From Physcia stellaris (Eukaryota > Ascomycota > Lecanoromycetes > Caliciales > Physciaceae): DNA of 64,000 bases. Within the stretch, counting starts at the first letter, position 1; every line of letters starts with the position of its first letter. The notes below the pieces were generated by a model that had not been told where the DNA came from, searched no databases, and saw only the letters and a program-made list of their open reading frames with translations. The position numbers were made by a program, and so were the translations under genes. Shown in pieces: positions 22,677 through 33,487 of the stretch. The DNA is taken from positions 713,919 to 777,918 of the forward strand of contig JABSSW010000015.1 in NCBI GenBank assembly GCA_018902385.1, written 5' to 3'.

Positions 22677-23109
22677 TCAATTTTCATATTTCAAAACAAA
22701 CTTCAAACGAGTCTGTTTCATTTTATCGATGAAATCTGATTTACGTGTAAATTTGACGCAATGAAAGTCGTTCTTTTTGAATATGCGACGTATCGTGAAA
22801 ATCGAGACATCGTGTTCATATTTTAAAATTTCAGCAAACATTTCGCGATCGTTGCGATTCTTTTGCATTGAAATTGTTAATAGAATTATCGTTCTTAATC
22901 AAAGAAAGAGATGATTTATTTGAAATCAAAATGATTTTCTTTTTCGCAAAGTCACAAATAATTGATCGATTTGAACGAGTCGCATTCTGTACATACTCGA
23001 ATTTTAATATTGTAGAGATTTTTGAATCGAAATTTCGATTTTTCGTTTTTTGCAATAAACGTCGAATTGTACGAGAATATTTGATGTCGATTGATATACA
23101 AACATTCAT
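22677..23109 (-). pseudogene. Remnant of a Tc1/mariner-like transposase N-terminus
   Basis: Two overlapping minus-strand open frames (22831-23109 and 22677-22868) together look like the DNA-binding half of a Tc1-type transposase: a basic N-terminal helix-turn-helix-like part, and then VSIFTIRRIFKKNDFHCVKF with RLKFVLKYEN, in the positions of the second helix-turn-helix (pattern S..TIRR.LK..G.....A.K..L...R..RL.FA). The frame changes between the two, and the sequence is saturated with A and T. The catalytic DDE part is not recognisable. Family assignment rests on this weak likeness together with the TA-flanked inverted repeats. Confidence 0.5.
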
Positions 23110-24650
23110 TTCAAATACGTCATGTACGTAAAGAGCAAAAACTTGAAATCGTTGAACATCGATGTAATTGACGTTTTGAAATCGTTTCTGAATAAATTTG
23201 ACGATTTTTTTGATTTGATGTAAATTGTAAAAAACACAATGACGAGAAATCTTTACATTTTCGTCAATAACGACGTGTTTTCACGCGTTATCGTTTGTTT
23301 TTGTTTTGTTCGCAATCTTTTGAGCTCGTATATTCACAGAGAAAGCGACATTGATCGCAACAATAATGACAGTTGCAATTGAAACGATTGCAACAAATTC
23401 AAAAATTTGTCGAAATTCGTCATTTTCGTATCAAATGCTCGAATTCAGATCAGCTTCGAGAGAGAAAAAAGCAGAAAAAATTCTAAATCTAGATGAAACT
23501 TTCTCAATCGAAGTCGAAAAAATCGCTAATTCGATCGCAACAAAAGTCGAAAACTCGTCAAAAGAAAAGAATTCGTCAAAAAAGAACGATTTTTCATTAA
23601 AATTTTCAAATTTCGAGAAGTTTGATGATTCAATCATTGCAAAAAATGTGAAAAAAACGACAACAAAAAATCGACGTGAAATCACAACAAAAAATTGTAT
23701 TGACGTCGAAAAAGATGAATTCGAAACATTTGCACGATTTTTTGATCGAGTATTCGAAACAACAAACGATTGTATTGAAATCGAAATCGTGATATCGATC
23801 GAAAAAAATGAATTCGAAATATTTGCAATTTTTCTTGATCGAATGATCATGATAAAAAAAACAACATTGAAATTGAACGACATATTGATTGAAATTCGAA
23901 TGAGTTCTCGATTCACAAATGAAAATTTTGAAATGAAAAATAGAAATTTTGCACAGAAATTGCACGAAAAGATCACGATATTTATGAAAACTCATCTATT
24001 TTCTCGTCTGAATATCAAAGAATTTCAAATGCTCGAATGTTTTTTTTTCGATCATTGAAAACTCAAAGAAAAAGATCTGAATTTTTTTCAAATCGACGAT
24101 TACACATTCAAATTTCTGGAGACATACGAGATTTTTCACGCATGAATGAAAGCTTCACACTCTTTCAATGATGATGATATCATTGAAATCTGAGATATCT
24201 CGTGTTCAGAAGCCGATTTAGCTTGATAAGAGCAGAGATAAACGAGATTTCTCGAACTCTAGAAGTTGCACAATTACTCAATAAATGAAACAAACAAGAT
24301 GAGATCATTGCAGTTCGAGAAACGGACTGTTTCTCGATTTTTACATCTGTTTTCACATCAAAATCGCAGAAGATGTACGAGATGTCTCACGAAAACTCTC
24401 GGTTTTTCTGCGGAAGTGCTCGATTTCTGCATTGTAGATCTATCACTCGATTTTGTGACTCAATCTGGGCTGAGAATGAAGCCATATTCATTCAAATTGA
24501 GAGAAATTTACATACAAAAGAGAATGAATCATTCGAGACTCTCCAGAACGTGCACGCCTCGTTCGAAAGATCACACAATATCAGATGAGTTTGAAACTCT
24601 AGTCACCTGACATCGAGCCCTAATTGTGGGGGTGTATGCGCAACCCTATT

Positions 24651-24692
24651 GTAGGATTAGGGCGCGGGCAGGACTAATGGTGTCAGTCTCCG
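24651..24692 (-). repeat. Right terminal inverted repeat
   Basis: Reverse complement of the left repeat with one C/T difference, which breaks the telomere-like motif (CCCTAATCC). Followed by TA. Confidence 0.88.
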
Positions 24693-24694
24693 TA

Positions 24695-24999
24695 CCCCGC
24701 TCGGAGTATAATTAGTAACTACTGTAACGTATCCGTATTCCGGTCTCCGCTGCGCAGCTCAAGCAAGAGGAAAAATACTCGTAGAACATGATGGACCGAA
24801 GTGGGCTCGGCGGGGTACTCGTACTTTACCTTAAGGTAGTAGTGTATGCTAATGTTCATTCAGTAACTCGAGTGATAGCGAACAGCTTGGGACGTCTGTC
24901 ATTTGCTACATCCGTGGACTATCCATATCTTCAGGTGATACTCGGACCAGTAGGCCCAATGCGACTGGCATTGCAGATTCCTGTCCCACTCGCTTGGAA
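24695..24999. other. Intergenic region between transposon and REV1 stop
   Basis: About 305 bp of normal composition downstream of REV1. No coding sequence or repeat recognised. Confidence 0.4.
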
Positions 25000-27900
25000 T
25001 CAAAAGTCCACCCGACCTAGTCCCCGTCCTTGGAGAGCCCTCTGCATACCCTCCCGGATCTTCTTCAATGAAGAGTCCCATCTCTCCATGCCTTTCCAAA
25101 GCTCTTGTTTCGTGTTCAGTCGCTTCGCTTCTTCCACCGTCCATGCAAGCCATTTGCTTACACCGACAGCTTTAGCCATATTGTGCTCTTCTTGTACCAC
25201 CTTCCGGAGATATTCAACGAGAACGTCCACATCTTCCTCATACGGTCCCTCGCCGGCAAATTCGTCAAACCATTCGTCGATAGCCTCTCTTAACTCAGGT
25301 AGCTCGGAAAGCTTCCTAGATGTGAACGTAGGCTTGGGGGGACGTGGTGCCAATTGAAGTTTGCGTTGACCCGTCTTCGCCGTCTGGTGAGATTGATTTC
25401 TTTTATTCTTTTTCGACGTAGAAACGTCGATTCCACCACGTGCCTGTAACCTTTCACGACGTATCTGCGCAAGGACTTCGCTGCGTAGCTCTGGGGGCAG
25501 GGCTGAAAGGAATTCGTCTGTTATCTCCGCTGATTTTGCCTGCTGTTGCTCGTCGGATTTACTTTTTGGCGGATTAGGACTGTTTGCAACAAAGTTCGAT
25601 TGTGTGAGTGTCGAGAATGCGGAGTCTCCTTTGATACGAGAGAGGAGGCCAAGACGTTTTTTGTTCTTGGTTGGTGTGGTCTGCTTCTTGGTATTGACGA
25701 TACGACTCTTATGGGGAGATTGGGGAAGTCGCGTCTGAGCATTGGGCTTGCGCGGGGAAGTCTTGTAGAATGCTAAAACCTCAGCGCGAACATCCTCCGG
25801 GAGGGCTTCCAGAGTTTCGGCGTCAATTTGCGAATGGGATGGAATGTTTTCCACGGCGAGGAATGGGGACGTTGAACGCGAGTTGGTAGGTGTTGACGCA
25901 ATCGCCTTGGTTTCGTATGAGTCCAATGCCTCCTTGCACATAAGCTTTGATCGTATATCCTCTGGAAGCTCAGCAAGAACAGTAGCATCAAGCTGACTTG
26001 GTACTACGAATTGTGTTCCAGAGGTGTTCACTGTTGAACGACGCTTGCCACTTGGGGATTCGTCTGATGCCAACGAGGCTGCAGGATGTTGTATTTGAGC
26101 TCGAAGGTTTTCCGGAGTGACAACCTCATGAATAGTATCTTCTTGAGGAGGTGAGACGATTGAAACTTTACGAGTCGAGAACTGAAGGCGCCTTTGACTG
26201 CTAGCTATCGGACTCTCAGCAGCGCCCTTGAGCGGCTCCAATCGAGTCATCTGAACGCCAATGCCTCTGAGTTCCCCAGGAGAAAACCCCCAGCCACGCA
26301 TAATTGAAATGGCTTCGCGGGAGAGTATTTCTTTTTCATTGGTAGCGACGCCAAGTACGACGCTCTTATTGAAGGTGTCACATTTACCATGCCCCAAGTG
26401 CTTAGGAGGATCTAAGGGTGCATCTGCAGCTCGTCGCATTACCTTCATAGTAAGCTGGCGACCTTTGACCTTCTCTGTCATCAATCGCTTGTGCAACTCC
26501 TCGCAAAGACTCTGGACGAACTCGTCGGCCTGATCTTGGGTAACAAATCGTATGCCCCAGTTCACCTCTGCCGAAACAGACTTACGTATCACTTGCTCTC
26601 CGACTTCGGCTTTATCAATGCCACGTGAATAGTCCCAGACCTTCTCTCCCGTTCTGGGTCCAAGGGTAGACATCAATCTCTCTTTCGTCAACCCTCTCAG
26701 GTCTTTTACAAACTTCACCCCGAGTTCTTCCAACTTCCGACCAATGCTGTAGGCGACTCCAGGTAACTCTTGGACAGTCAGATCACCTATAAAGCCGAGT
26801 ACTTCTTCAGGCTTGATATGATATTGGCCCGCAGGCTTTGCTCTTCGCAAGGCCACCTTGGCGAGTAATATGTTACCTCCTATTCCAACAGAGACGGCAC
26901 AGCCGGTAGTTTCCTTTATCGTCTCTCGGAGATTTTTTGCCATATCGTCCGCCTTGGTCTGCTCGCGCCAGATGCTCCCTTCGTGTATTCCAATGCCGTT
27001 GTGTCCTCCAGCTTCAATGCATGCATTGCTCACGTCTACAAGTGCTTCGTCTACACTGACGCTTTGGACAAGGCCTCCAGTGGCCATCATGGCATCGTAG
27101 AAGAGTCTACTAGCTTCTTCATAGGCTTTGAAATCATACGGTAGCACTTTGAGATCTGGACACATCTTCTGGGCATGCTTCATCCACATACCGTTCCTGA
27201 CTCCGAATTTTCGCGCTGGATAATTACAACTGGCAATCTCGCTGCCCGGCCCACCACCGTGAGCAACCACGACGGGCTTATCCACGTATTGGGGGGACTT
27301 CTTGAGAGACACAGCAGCGAAGAAGCTATCAAAATCCACGTGGAGTATGTAACGCCTTGAGCCAGGGGGCCGTTTCTGTTTTGATTTCTGTGATGAAGAC
27401 TTTTCTGCCGCTAGAGCCTGAAGCTTCGATTTCAAATCGGCTTTCCAAGCAGACAAGTGGTGCAACCGTGACTCTTCGTAGTATTGCTTCAAGAAGCCGG
27501 GGTTGACAACGGTGGATTTCCAAACCTTCGGATCAGCCAAGAGATAAGCATTATGCTCTTCCGCAGAGACGTTAGGCTTGGCAGGCTCCGGACTTGACGA
27601 CAACCTTCTATAGCTTTCTTGTGTCTGAAACGCCTGGGCAGCTTTTACCTCCGATGGGCTAAACGAGGAGTCGCATGACGTTGTCGGGCTATAGTTTGCT
27701 TCTTGGGCATTATCTGAAGGTACTGCAGGTAATGCCGCAGGTACAGCGGAGGCTGTACCTGTATGGTTATTAAGCTGATCCTGGGTCTGTGAAGCGTCCG
27801 GCTTAGCGGGCGACGAGTATGTTTGCTCAGCCGTTCTTTTGCCTGAATGGTCATCCAGGCGCTCAAAGTCCGACGGGGCTTCAAATTGGTCCTTATCATG

Positions 27901-28659
27901 GCTTTGTGTCGGGCTTTCTGACATGTCACGTATATCGGTAGACGTGCCTACATTTGTCGCTCTCTCGGCATATTCGTTGCTTCCCGTCAAAATCCCGGAA
28001 TGTTTCACAGCTCCTTCCTGCGTTAGAGCTTTGCCATCATTCGAAATGGTGTCACTAAGTTGGTCGTTTAGCTGATTAGCCAATTCCTGGATCTGACCTG
28101 TGTACCAGCTCGTGTTTGTCTGATCTTTATAGCCCGTTTGGGAGCGATTGGCCTGGCTGACAACATTGCCATTGTCGAAGCCTAGTACCTGTTGGCCCAT
28201 GCCTTCATCGACAACCCTGTACGCGTCCCATGGTAAAAGCTTCCCAGCTCTGATGCTATCTACAATCCATGCTGGCTTCACGATCCTGTACTTGCTGAAC
28301 TCGACCTTCTTCTTTGGCGTAAGATTACTCGCGATAATGTGCGTCACAACTGTCTTTCCATCAAGGTATTGCATGAAGCCGCCACCGTAGCTCACAACCA
28401 TATGGTGCAAGTCATTCAATGAGGGCTGCGTGTAGCCGTTGACATGCGCGACGATGCCACGGAAAATTGGAGGGTTCTTTGACAAAGAACCACGTAGTTC
28501 AGCATCCAGATTCTGTAATTTGATTTTTTTCCTTCTGAAATACTCAGTGAAGCCTCCAAACTTGGACCCTCCATATTCTTCTCCTTCTTCACTCTCGAAC
28601 TTGTGTTTTTCAATGCGCTTGCGGACATTGGATGAGTTGGTCTCCAACCGTGAGCCCAT
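25000..28659 (-). CDS. REV1: DNA repair protein REV1 (Y-family deoxycytidyl transferase)
   Basis: Translesion polymerase that inserts dCMP opposite abasic sites and scaffolds polymerase zeta. Single exon, 1219 residues. An N-terminal BRCT domain (about 60-155) has FRGIVAHVNGYTQPS, HHMVVSYGGGF, VTHIIASNLTPKK and VKPAWIVDSIRAGKLLPW. After a low-complexity linker the polymerase core starts near residue 435: YILHVDFDSFFAAVSLKK supplies the first metal-binding acids and SVDEALVDVS (about 535) the second. VSVGIGGNILLAKVALRRAKP and the helix-hairpin-helix ELPGVAYSIGRKLEELG follow. Two ubiquitin-binding UBM-like motifs (LPEDVRAEVLAF and LPPELRSEVLAQIRRE) and the C-terminal four-helix REV1 domain complete it. 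All regions are intact. Confidence 0.96.
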   Translation of the reverse strand: MGSRLETNSSNVRKRIEKHKFESEEGEEYGGSKFGGFTEYFRRKKIKLQNLDAELRGSLSKNPPIFRGIVAHVNGYTQPSLNDLHHMVVSYGGGFMQYLDGKTVVTHIIASNLTPKKKVEFSKYRIVKPAWIVDSIRAGKLLPWDAYRVVDEGMGQQVLGFDNGNVVSQANRSQTGYKDQTNTSWYTGQIQELANQLNDQLSDTISNDGKALTQEGAVKHSGILTGSNEYAERATNVGTSTDIRDMSESPTQSHDKDQFEAPSDFERLDDHSGKRTAEQTYSSPAKPDASQTQDQLNNHTGTASAVPAALPAVPSDNAQEANYSPTTSCDSSFSPSEVKAAQAFQTQESYRRLSSSPEPAKPNVSAEEHNAYLLADPKVWKSTVVNPGFLKQYYEESRLHHLSAWKADLKSKLQALAAEKSSSQKSKQKRPPGSRRYILHVDFDSFFAAVSLKKSPQYVDKPVVVAHGGGPGSEIASCNYPARKFGVRNGMWMKHAQKMCPDLKVLPYDFKAYEEASRLFYDAMMATGGLVQSVSVDEALVDVSNACIEAGGHNGIGIHEGSIWREQTKADDMAKNLRETIKETTGCAVSVGIGGNILLAKVALRRAKPAGQYHIKPEEVLGFIGDLTVQELPGVAYSIGRKLEELGVKFVKDLRGLTKERLMSTLGPRTGEKVWDYSRGIDKAEVGEQVIRKSVSAEVNWGIRFVTQDQADEFVQSLCEELHKRLMTEKVKGRQLTMKVMRRAADAPLDPPKHLGHGKCDTFNKSVVLGVATNEKEILSREAISIMRGWGFSPGELRGIGVQMTRLEPLKGAAESPIASSQRRLQFSTRKVSIVSPPQEDTIHEVVTPENLRAQIQHPAASLASDESPSGKRRSTVNTSGTQFVVPSQLDATVLAELPEDIRSKLMCKEALDSYETKAIASTPTNSRSTSPFLAVENIPSHSQIDAETLEALPEDVRAEVLAFYKTSPRKPNAQTRLPQSPHKSRIVNTKKQTTPTKNKKRLGLLSRIKGDSAFSTLTQSNFVANSPNPPKSKSDEQQQAKSAEITDEFLSALPPELRSEVLAQIRRERLQARGGIDVSTSKKNKRNQSHQTAKTGQRKLQLAPRPPKPTFTSRKLSELPELREAIDEWFDEFAGEGPYEEDVDVLVEYLRKVVQEEHNMAKAVGVSKWLAWTVEEAKRLNTKQELWKGMERWDSSLKKIREGMQRALQGRGLGRVDF

Positions 28660-29119
28660 ACTTAGTCAATAATCAGGAGATCAAGCTCACTCTTCTTCAA
28701 ATCCCTGCTTGACCAAAACTTGAGGCCATCGTTTTATCATCATTTCTTGAACACCGATACTGATTGAGATATTCGTTCATCCACCAAGGAAGAGGTCTGA
28801 GTAGCTGAGACAAATGACTCCACATCCTTGGCACACAGAGGAATAAATTCCGCCTTATGCGCCTTATGCGCCTTTCAATACCGGAAAATTACCTCTAGGG
28901 CCCTGGATGCACAAAGATGATGTATCAAAAAATAAATCTCTAATTGCTCATGTGTTTACTCTGATCGCCGAAGCTAATATTGACTCAATAATGTCATGAA
29001 CTCGAATTCCTGATCAAAAGTAGTAGGTAATTGAAGCAAAGCCATCTCGTGGTTTACTAACATTCCTATCCTATCGTTGGAATTCGATTGAATTAGCAGT
29101 TCAGTACCCATCTCTACAG
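28660..29119. promoter_or_regulatory. Divergent promoter region, REV1 / FPR4
   Basis: 460 bp between two start codons. A 9-bp direct repeat CGCCTTATG occurs twice in a row at 28851-28868, followed by a partial third copy. No ORF of note. Confidence 0.45.
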
Positions 29120-30905
29120 ATGTCGAGTATGCTTCCTGTAGCTCTTTATGGGCTCAAAGTCCCAGCCGGAGATGTCATGGTACCAGCTATTGTTGATTTT
29201 CCAGCCACGGTGAGGTCAAATCATTTATTAAACCGCTTTATTTCTGCATTGGAAGATTTTAATGAATATGTCCTCAGTTTCACCTCACTATGGCTGCCAT
29301 TGACCCGAGCGCTACCCCGGCGCATACTGGTACTTTAAATGGAGATACACCTGCACGTGCAACTCTTAGAGTTGTCTATGATTCAAGCGCTCATAGGGAC
29401 GATGATGAATCAGATCTTGACTCGGAAGAGGAAGCAATGCAAATGCAGCAATTATTGGGGGCTGACTCAGACGATGATGAGGAAGGTGAAGAGTCATCAA
29501 GTGACGATGAAGAGAAGAATGGGGGCCCTAGCGACCCCTCTAAGAGCAAGAAGGCCCGTAAAGAAGCTGCTGCTGCGCAATTATTGAAGACAATGAAGCA
29601 GGAGAGTAGCGATGAAGAAATGGAAGACACATCATCCTCGCCTGTAACCAATGGCTTATCTTCCAAGAAGAACAAAGGTAAGGCTAAGGCAAGCATGCCT
29701 GAAGATCAAGAGAGTAGTGAGGAGGACCTGGATGACGATGCTGGAGGGCTCGAGGAGCTTGTGCTCTGCACACTTGACCCAAACCAGGTCAGTTTTGTCC
29801 CGTTACTTTTCATTCAATGCATGCAGTACTGATGGCTTCACTAGCACTATCAACAGCCCCTGAATATCACAATTCCCGAAGGTCAAGCCACGTTCTTCAA
29901 GGTTTCTGGGACTCACGCTGTTTATCTCACTGGCAACTATGTCGTCGCTCCAGACGAACCTCACGATCATGACGAAGGCGATTCCGACTACGATATGTCT
30001 CCTGACGAGGATGAGCTAGAAGCGGCACTGGAAGACGAAGAGAGTGATGAACTCGACAACCTTGAAGATCCTCGTATTACCGAGGTTGGGAGCGAAGACG
30101 ATGAAGCCCCGAAGCTAGTTAAGGATGATGTTACGGACAAGGTAGCCGGGAAGGGAAAGAATAAGCGCGCTGCTGAAGAATTGGATGAAGAAGCAGCCAC
30201 TCTCGACGCCATCATGGACAAGTCGCTCAAGCCTGCTGAGCCAGCCGCACCCACAGAACCAAAGCTTAGCAAGAAGCAGATGAAAAAGCTCAAGAACAAT
30301 GCTGGCAAAGCTGTCGAAGCAGCAATTGAGAACAAGGATGTCAAGAAAGATGACCATAGCACTGCAAAGGGTGATAAAAAGTTCAATTTGCAAAGAACCT
30401 TGAGCAAGGCCCCAGTGGCGCAAAGAAGGAGGCAAAAGCTAATGCAAAATCTCAGTCCAAAGAAGACGCCAAGGCCGGAAAGAAAGAGAATGCGAATGAG
30501 AAATTGAAGGCTACCCTGGGCCCGAAGACCTTGCCAGACGGCGTCATCATTGATGACAAGAAGCTCGGCACTGGGCCGGCTTGCAAGAAAGGAAACAAAG
30601 TTGCTATGCGATATATTGGGAAACTGGAGAATAGCAAGGTCTTCGATGGTACGTCTCGAATTCCCAATCCTTCTATTTCTGTACTTACTTTCATCCCAGC
30701 CAATAAAAAAGGCCCGCCATTCACCTTTACTCTCGGCGGCGGCGAAGTGATCAAGGGCTGGGACAGCGGCATTCCCGGCATGTCCGTAGGCGGTGAGCGT
30801 AGAGTAACTGTACCCGCAAAGCTCGCCTACGGCAGCAAAGGCACCGGCGGTATCCCACCCAACTCCAACCTCATCTTCGACGTCAAGCTTCTTAACATCG
30901 TCTAA
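29120..30905 (+). CDS. FPR4: FK506-binding nucleolar prolyl isomerase FPR4, frameshifted in this sequence
   Basis: Nuclear/nucleolar peptidyl-prolyl isomerase and histone chaperone. Exons 29120-29209, 29278-29787, 29845-30648 and 30700-30905. An N-terminal nucleoplasmin-like domain ([45 protein letters not shown]) leads into acidic and lysine-rich stretches, then a C-terminal FKBP domain: [65 protein letters not shown]. Within exon 3 the frame changes at the A5 run 30376-30380; one missing base would restore the expected [11 protein letters not shown] that follows the lysines. With that base counted the protein is about 536 residues. The FKBP core on the other side of the break is fully conserved, so sequence error is the simplest reading. 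Confidence 0.9.
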
Positions 30906-31681
30906 AGCGACACTCAACGCAAATACGTTATGCTGCATCCTGATTCCCGCCACCTAACCGTCGAAAATTCAGTCCCCTTGTCAATACCTTTTTTCTCTGT
31001 GCTTAGATTGACGAAGCAGTTTGCTGCCTTGTCTATGCATGTTTTGCAATAGCGTTCTAGCGTGCTACGCGTTCGAGATATCCGACTTGCATTGTGAAAT
31101 TTAGCATAGCAGGAATGAGGATACCCTTCGGATCGGAAAAGTTTGTACGTATTTAGATGGGCGTTCAAGAGGAAGGCTCCGTAGATAAATATTGACCTAT
31201 ATCTAGCCCTTTCATGAAAGACTGATCGCTTTTAGATTGCTATGAGACATCCGTCTAATCACATCTACAACGTAGTCGATTCCTCGTTTCGCCAAAAAAA
31301 GTCTGTAAGACTGGGGGACTACAAATTACCGTCAGAGGTACACAAGTCGACTCACACCGCTGTAATTGAACAAGGTACCCTAGTACTTTCTTTTTTTCGG
31401 CATGGGACCTCTGAGGCATACTCACACACGATCCATTCAGGACTTTTACTTGTATTTCGCAAGACACTGTCTTAATTCAGGTACCTTACCTCGGTACGTA
31501 TGTGCACGCCAAGACTAACCCCGTGTTTTTTAGAGCTCAACCCTAGAGATCCTCGCAAGTTCAGGGTTAGGGCATTGAAGACGACTTTTGCTCTGGAGAA
31601 CGACTCTCCCTAGCGTGCCTCGAGTTTCTATCGAGCACTTCCTGTCGTCCCGGTCCCCAAAGAAAGGATCCAGCAGTTGCA
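30906..31681. other. Intergenic region with telomere-like motifs
   Basis: About 775 bp between FPR4 and the MICOS gene. AGGGTTAGGG at 31563-31572 and AACCCTAG at 31539-31546 lie 110-145 nt before the next ATG. A single ACGCGT near 31065. No ORF of note. Confidence 0.45.
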
Positions 31682-32508
31682 ATGGCATTTAGACCACTCA
31701 TAGGCAAGGTACGGCTTGCAACCGCTGTTTCTGAGCCGCCGCATACTTATACCATGCAGCGTGTTTTAGTTCCTGCTGCCGCCGCGGCCATTGCAGTGTA
31801 TTCCATTGTCCATCCAAGGACCGCTATACATGCCGAAGAACCTTCGGAGCAAGCTGTACGCGACCGTCTCTCCGCACAACTCTGAAAAGTTTCAACCTAA
31901 CTGTCATACAGCTCATCCGAAAGCCTATATACTCAGACTTCCCTTCTATCACTCGGCCGCAAAAGCCCGAGCCCTCCTCCAATCTATCTTCTTCACCTAC
32001 GCCGACTGATCACCTTGCTACGCAAATAAGAAGGGCTCGCCTTTACATTCACGCGCACGCCAAAGTAGCTGAGGACCAGACAAATAGATTTATGTCCAAT
32101 GTCCTTCGGCAAGAACAAAACCTCACCTCTACTTTAGCTTCGCTTGCACCTCCTCCTCAAACCGGTGAGCGCCTTATGCCCGGCGCTCTTTACATTTTGG
32201 TCGCTTCAATGGCTGGTAGCATAATATCGCGAAATCGTAACGTCCTCTTGAGAGCGACAACACCGGCAGCAGTTGGTGTAGGCGCAGCTTACTTGGTCCT
32301 ACCCCATACAATGCAAAACGTTGGTGATCTAATTTGGACTTTTGAGGAGAAGAGTGAAGTCATTGCCGTAAATCACCTGCGGATTCGAGGAGCCGCTATT
32401 GAGGCTATGAAGCAAGCGAAGATTAGGGGCGAGAAGACAAGAGCATGGAGTGAAGGCGTGATACGATATGGAAGGGAGCTACTAGAGACCTGGGTGCGGA
32501 AAGGTTAA
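31682..32508 (+). CDS. MICOS complex subunit MIC26/MIC27 (apolipoprotein O-like)
   Basis: Inner mitochondrial membrane protein of the cristae-junction MICOS complex. Exons 31682-31855 and 31912-32508 (56-nt phase-0 intron, donor GTACGC) give 256 residues. The N-terminus is a positively charged presequence-like segment, then hydrophobic VLVPAAAAAIAVYSIV. The central region has SSPTPTDHLATQIRRARLYIHAHAKVAEDQTN, partly given, as in fungal apolipoprotein O family members. The C-terminal half has the hydrophobic pair LYILVASMAGSIISRN and VGVGAAYLVLPHTM with Gly-rich packing and NVGDLIWTFEEK. The intron choice is based on reading frame and splice signals. A second ATG at 31754 is a possible alternative start. 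Confidence 0.8.
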
Positions 32509-33487
32509 CTAGAACCTAAAGAGACTGAAAATTTTCGAATGTCCTCCTTCGATAAGGCACCTCGCTGACAGCTAGTGCCCCGGATGCAGATACTTCACAT
32601 CTCTGCGCGACTCGAGTACCTTATGGGTCGTTCCATCTAGGCGATTCGCTGTATGAAGCTGGAGTCCTTCTGATCGGATTTGCGAAGGCCCTACAGGCCA
32701 ACGACTCTCGAACCACCCTATGTTGAAAGCAAAAAGCAAAATCCTCTGCTTCAAGCGTGCGTGCTTGCAGACTATTTGGAAGCCAATGGTATAACCCTTC
32801 TACGTTTGTAGGCAGCATTCACCATAGAAGCGTTGCCAACAGGGAGTAAGTAGCGTTTCATAGTAGTTCATTAGTCCCTAGCTCACAAGTGTGTGTCTCT
32901 CAGTCTTCTGTTGCTCGTTCATGCCCCACGTGATATATTGGTCATGTATCTCCGGGCAGCTTTGCAGCATCCCTTACTTAGTTTTGGTCCTCCTCCAAGC
33001 CGTAATGATAAAACACTTTCAAGTCAATCAGCGAACTTGATGCTTGCTGTCACTTAGCTATGAATCAGAAGAGCTTCACGAGTGTTATATCTTTTTAAAT
33101 CTACGATAAACAGCATTGGGTAACCTGGCATGCCTGTGTATTGGTAGCTGCGGCTTAGCCAGGGAGTGGCGATAATGTATTCACCAACCTAGAATAACAA
33201 AGCAAATAGTCTTTCGCCTTCGTGTCAGCTGGTACAAAGCAAATGTCATTGACCTCCATCGACTCTTTGAGTGTCCAGCCAATTCAAGTTCTTTGTCTGA
33301 AAGCATCCGCTGACACCGAACAATGAAGGTCGAGGAACCCTTGCTTAGACAGAAGTCATATAGCCTCGACTCTTCTGGTTTCCTTGCAGTCTCTTTTGTT
33401 CAATCTCAAAATCCTACTGAATCGCCTTCTCACGACTTTTCGGTAAACACGTACAATTTCTAGACCACAATTTCCAATACACTCGTT
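32509..33487. other. Intergenic region upstream of the esterase gene
   Basis: About 980 bp. A short open frame of some 43 codons starts around 33324 ahead of the esterase ATG and could be an upstream ORF, but nothing supports its translation. No repeat or RNA gene seen. Confidence 0.35.

Larger units (their letters stand above)
21266..24692. mobile_element. Decayed Tc1/mariner-type DNA transposon
   Basis: A 3427-bp element bounded by 42-bp terminal inverted repeats that agree at 41 of 42 positions, with TA on both outer sides (21264-21265 and 24693-24694), the target duplication of Tc1/mariner elements. Between the ends the DNA is very AT-rich from about 21370 to 24180, with sharp changes to normal composition outside. 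The only transposase-like traces are on the minus strand. No intact transposase remains, so it cannot move by itself. It lies between the MCM4 promoter and the REV1 3' end. Confidence 0.82.

Noticed and set aside
23351-24058. Open frame of 235 codons on the plus strand inside the transposon
   Set aside because: Low-complexity K/N/F/I/E/S composition produced by AT-rich sequence poor in TA, hence poor in TAA/TAG stops; no domain likeness.
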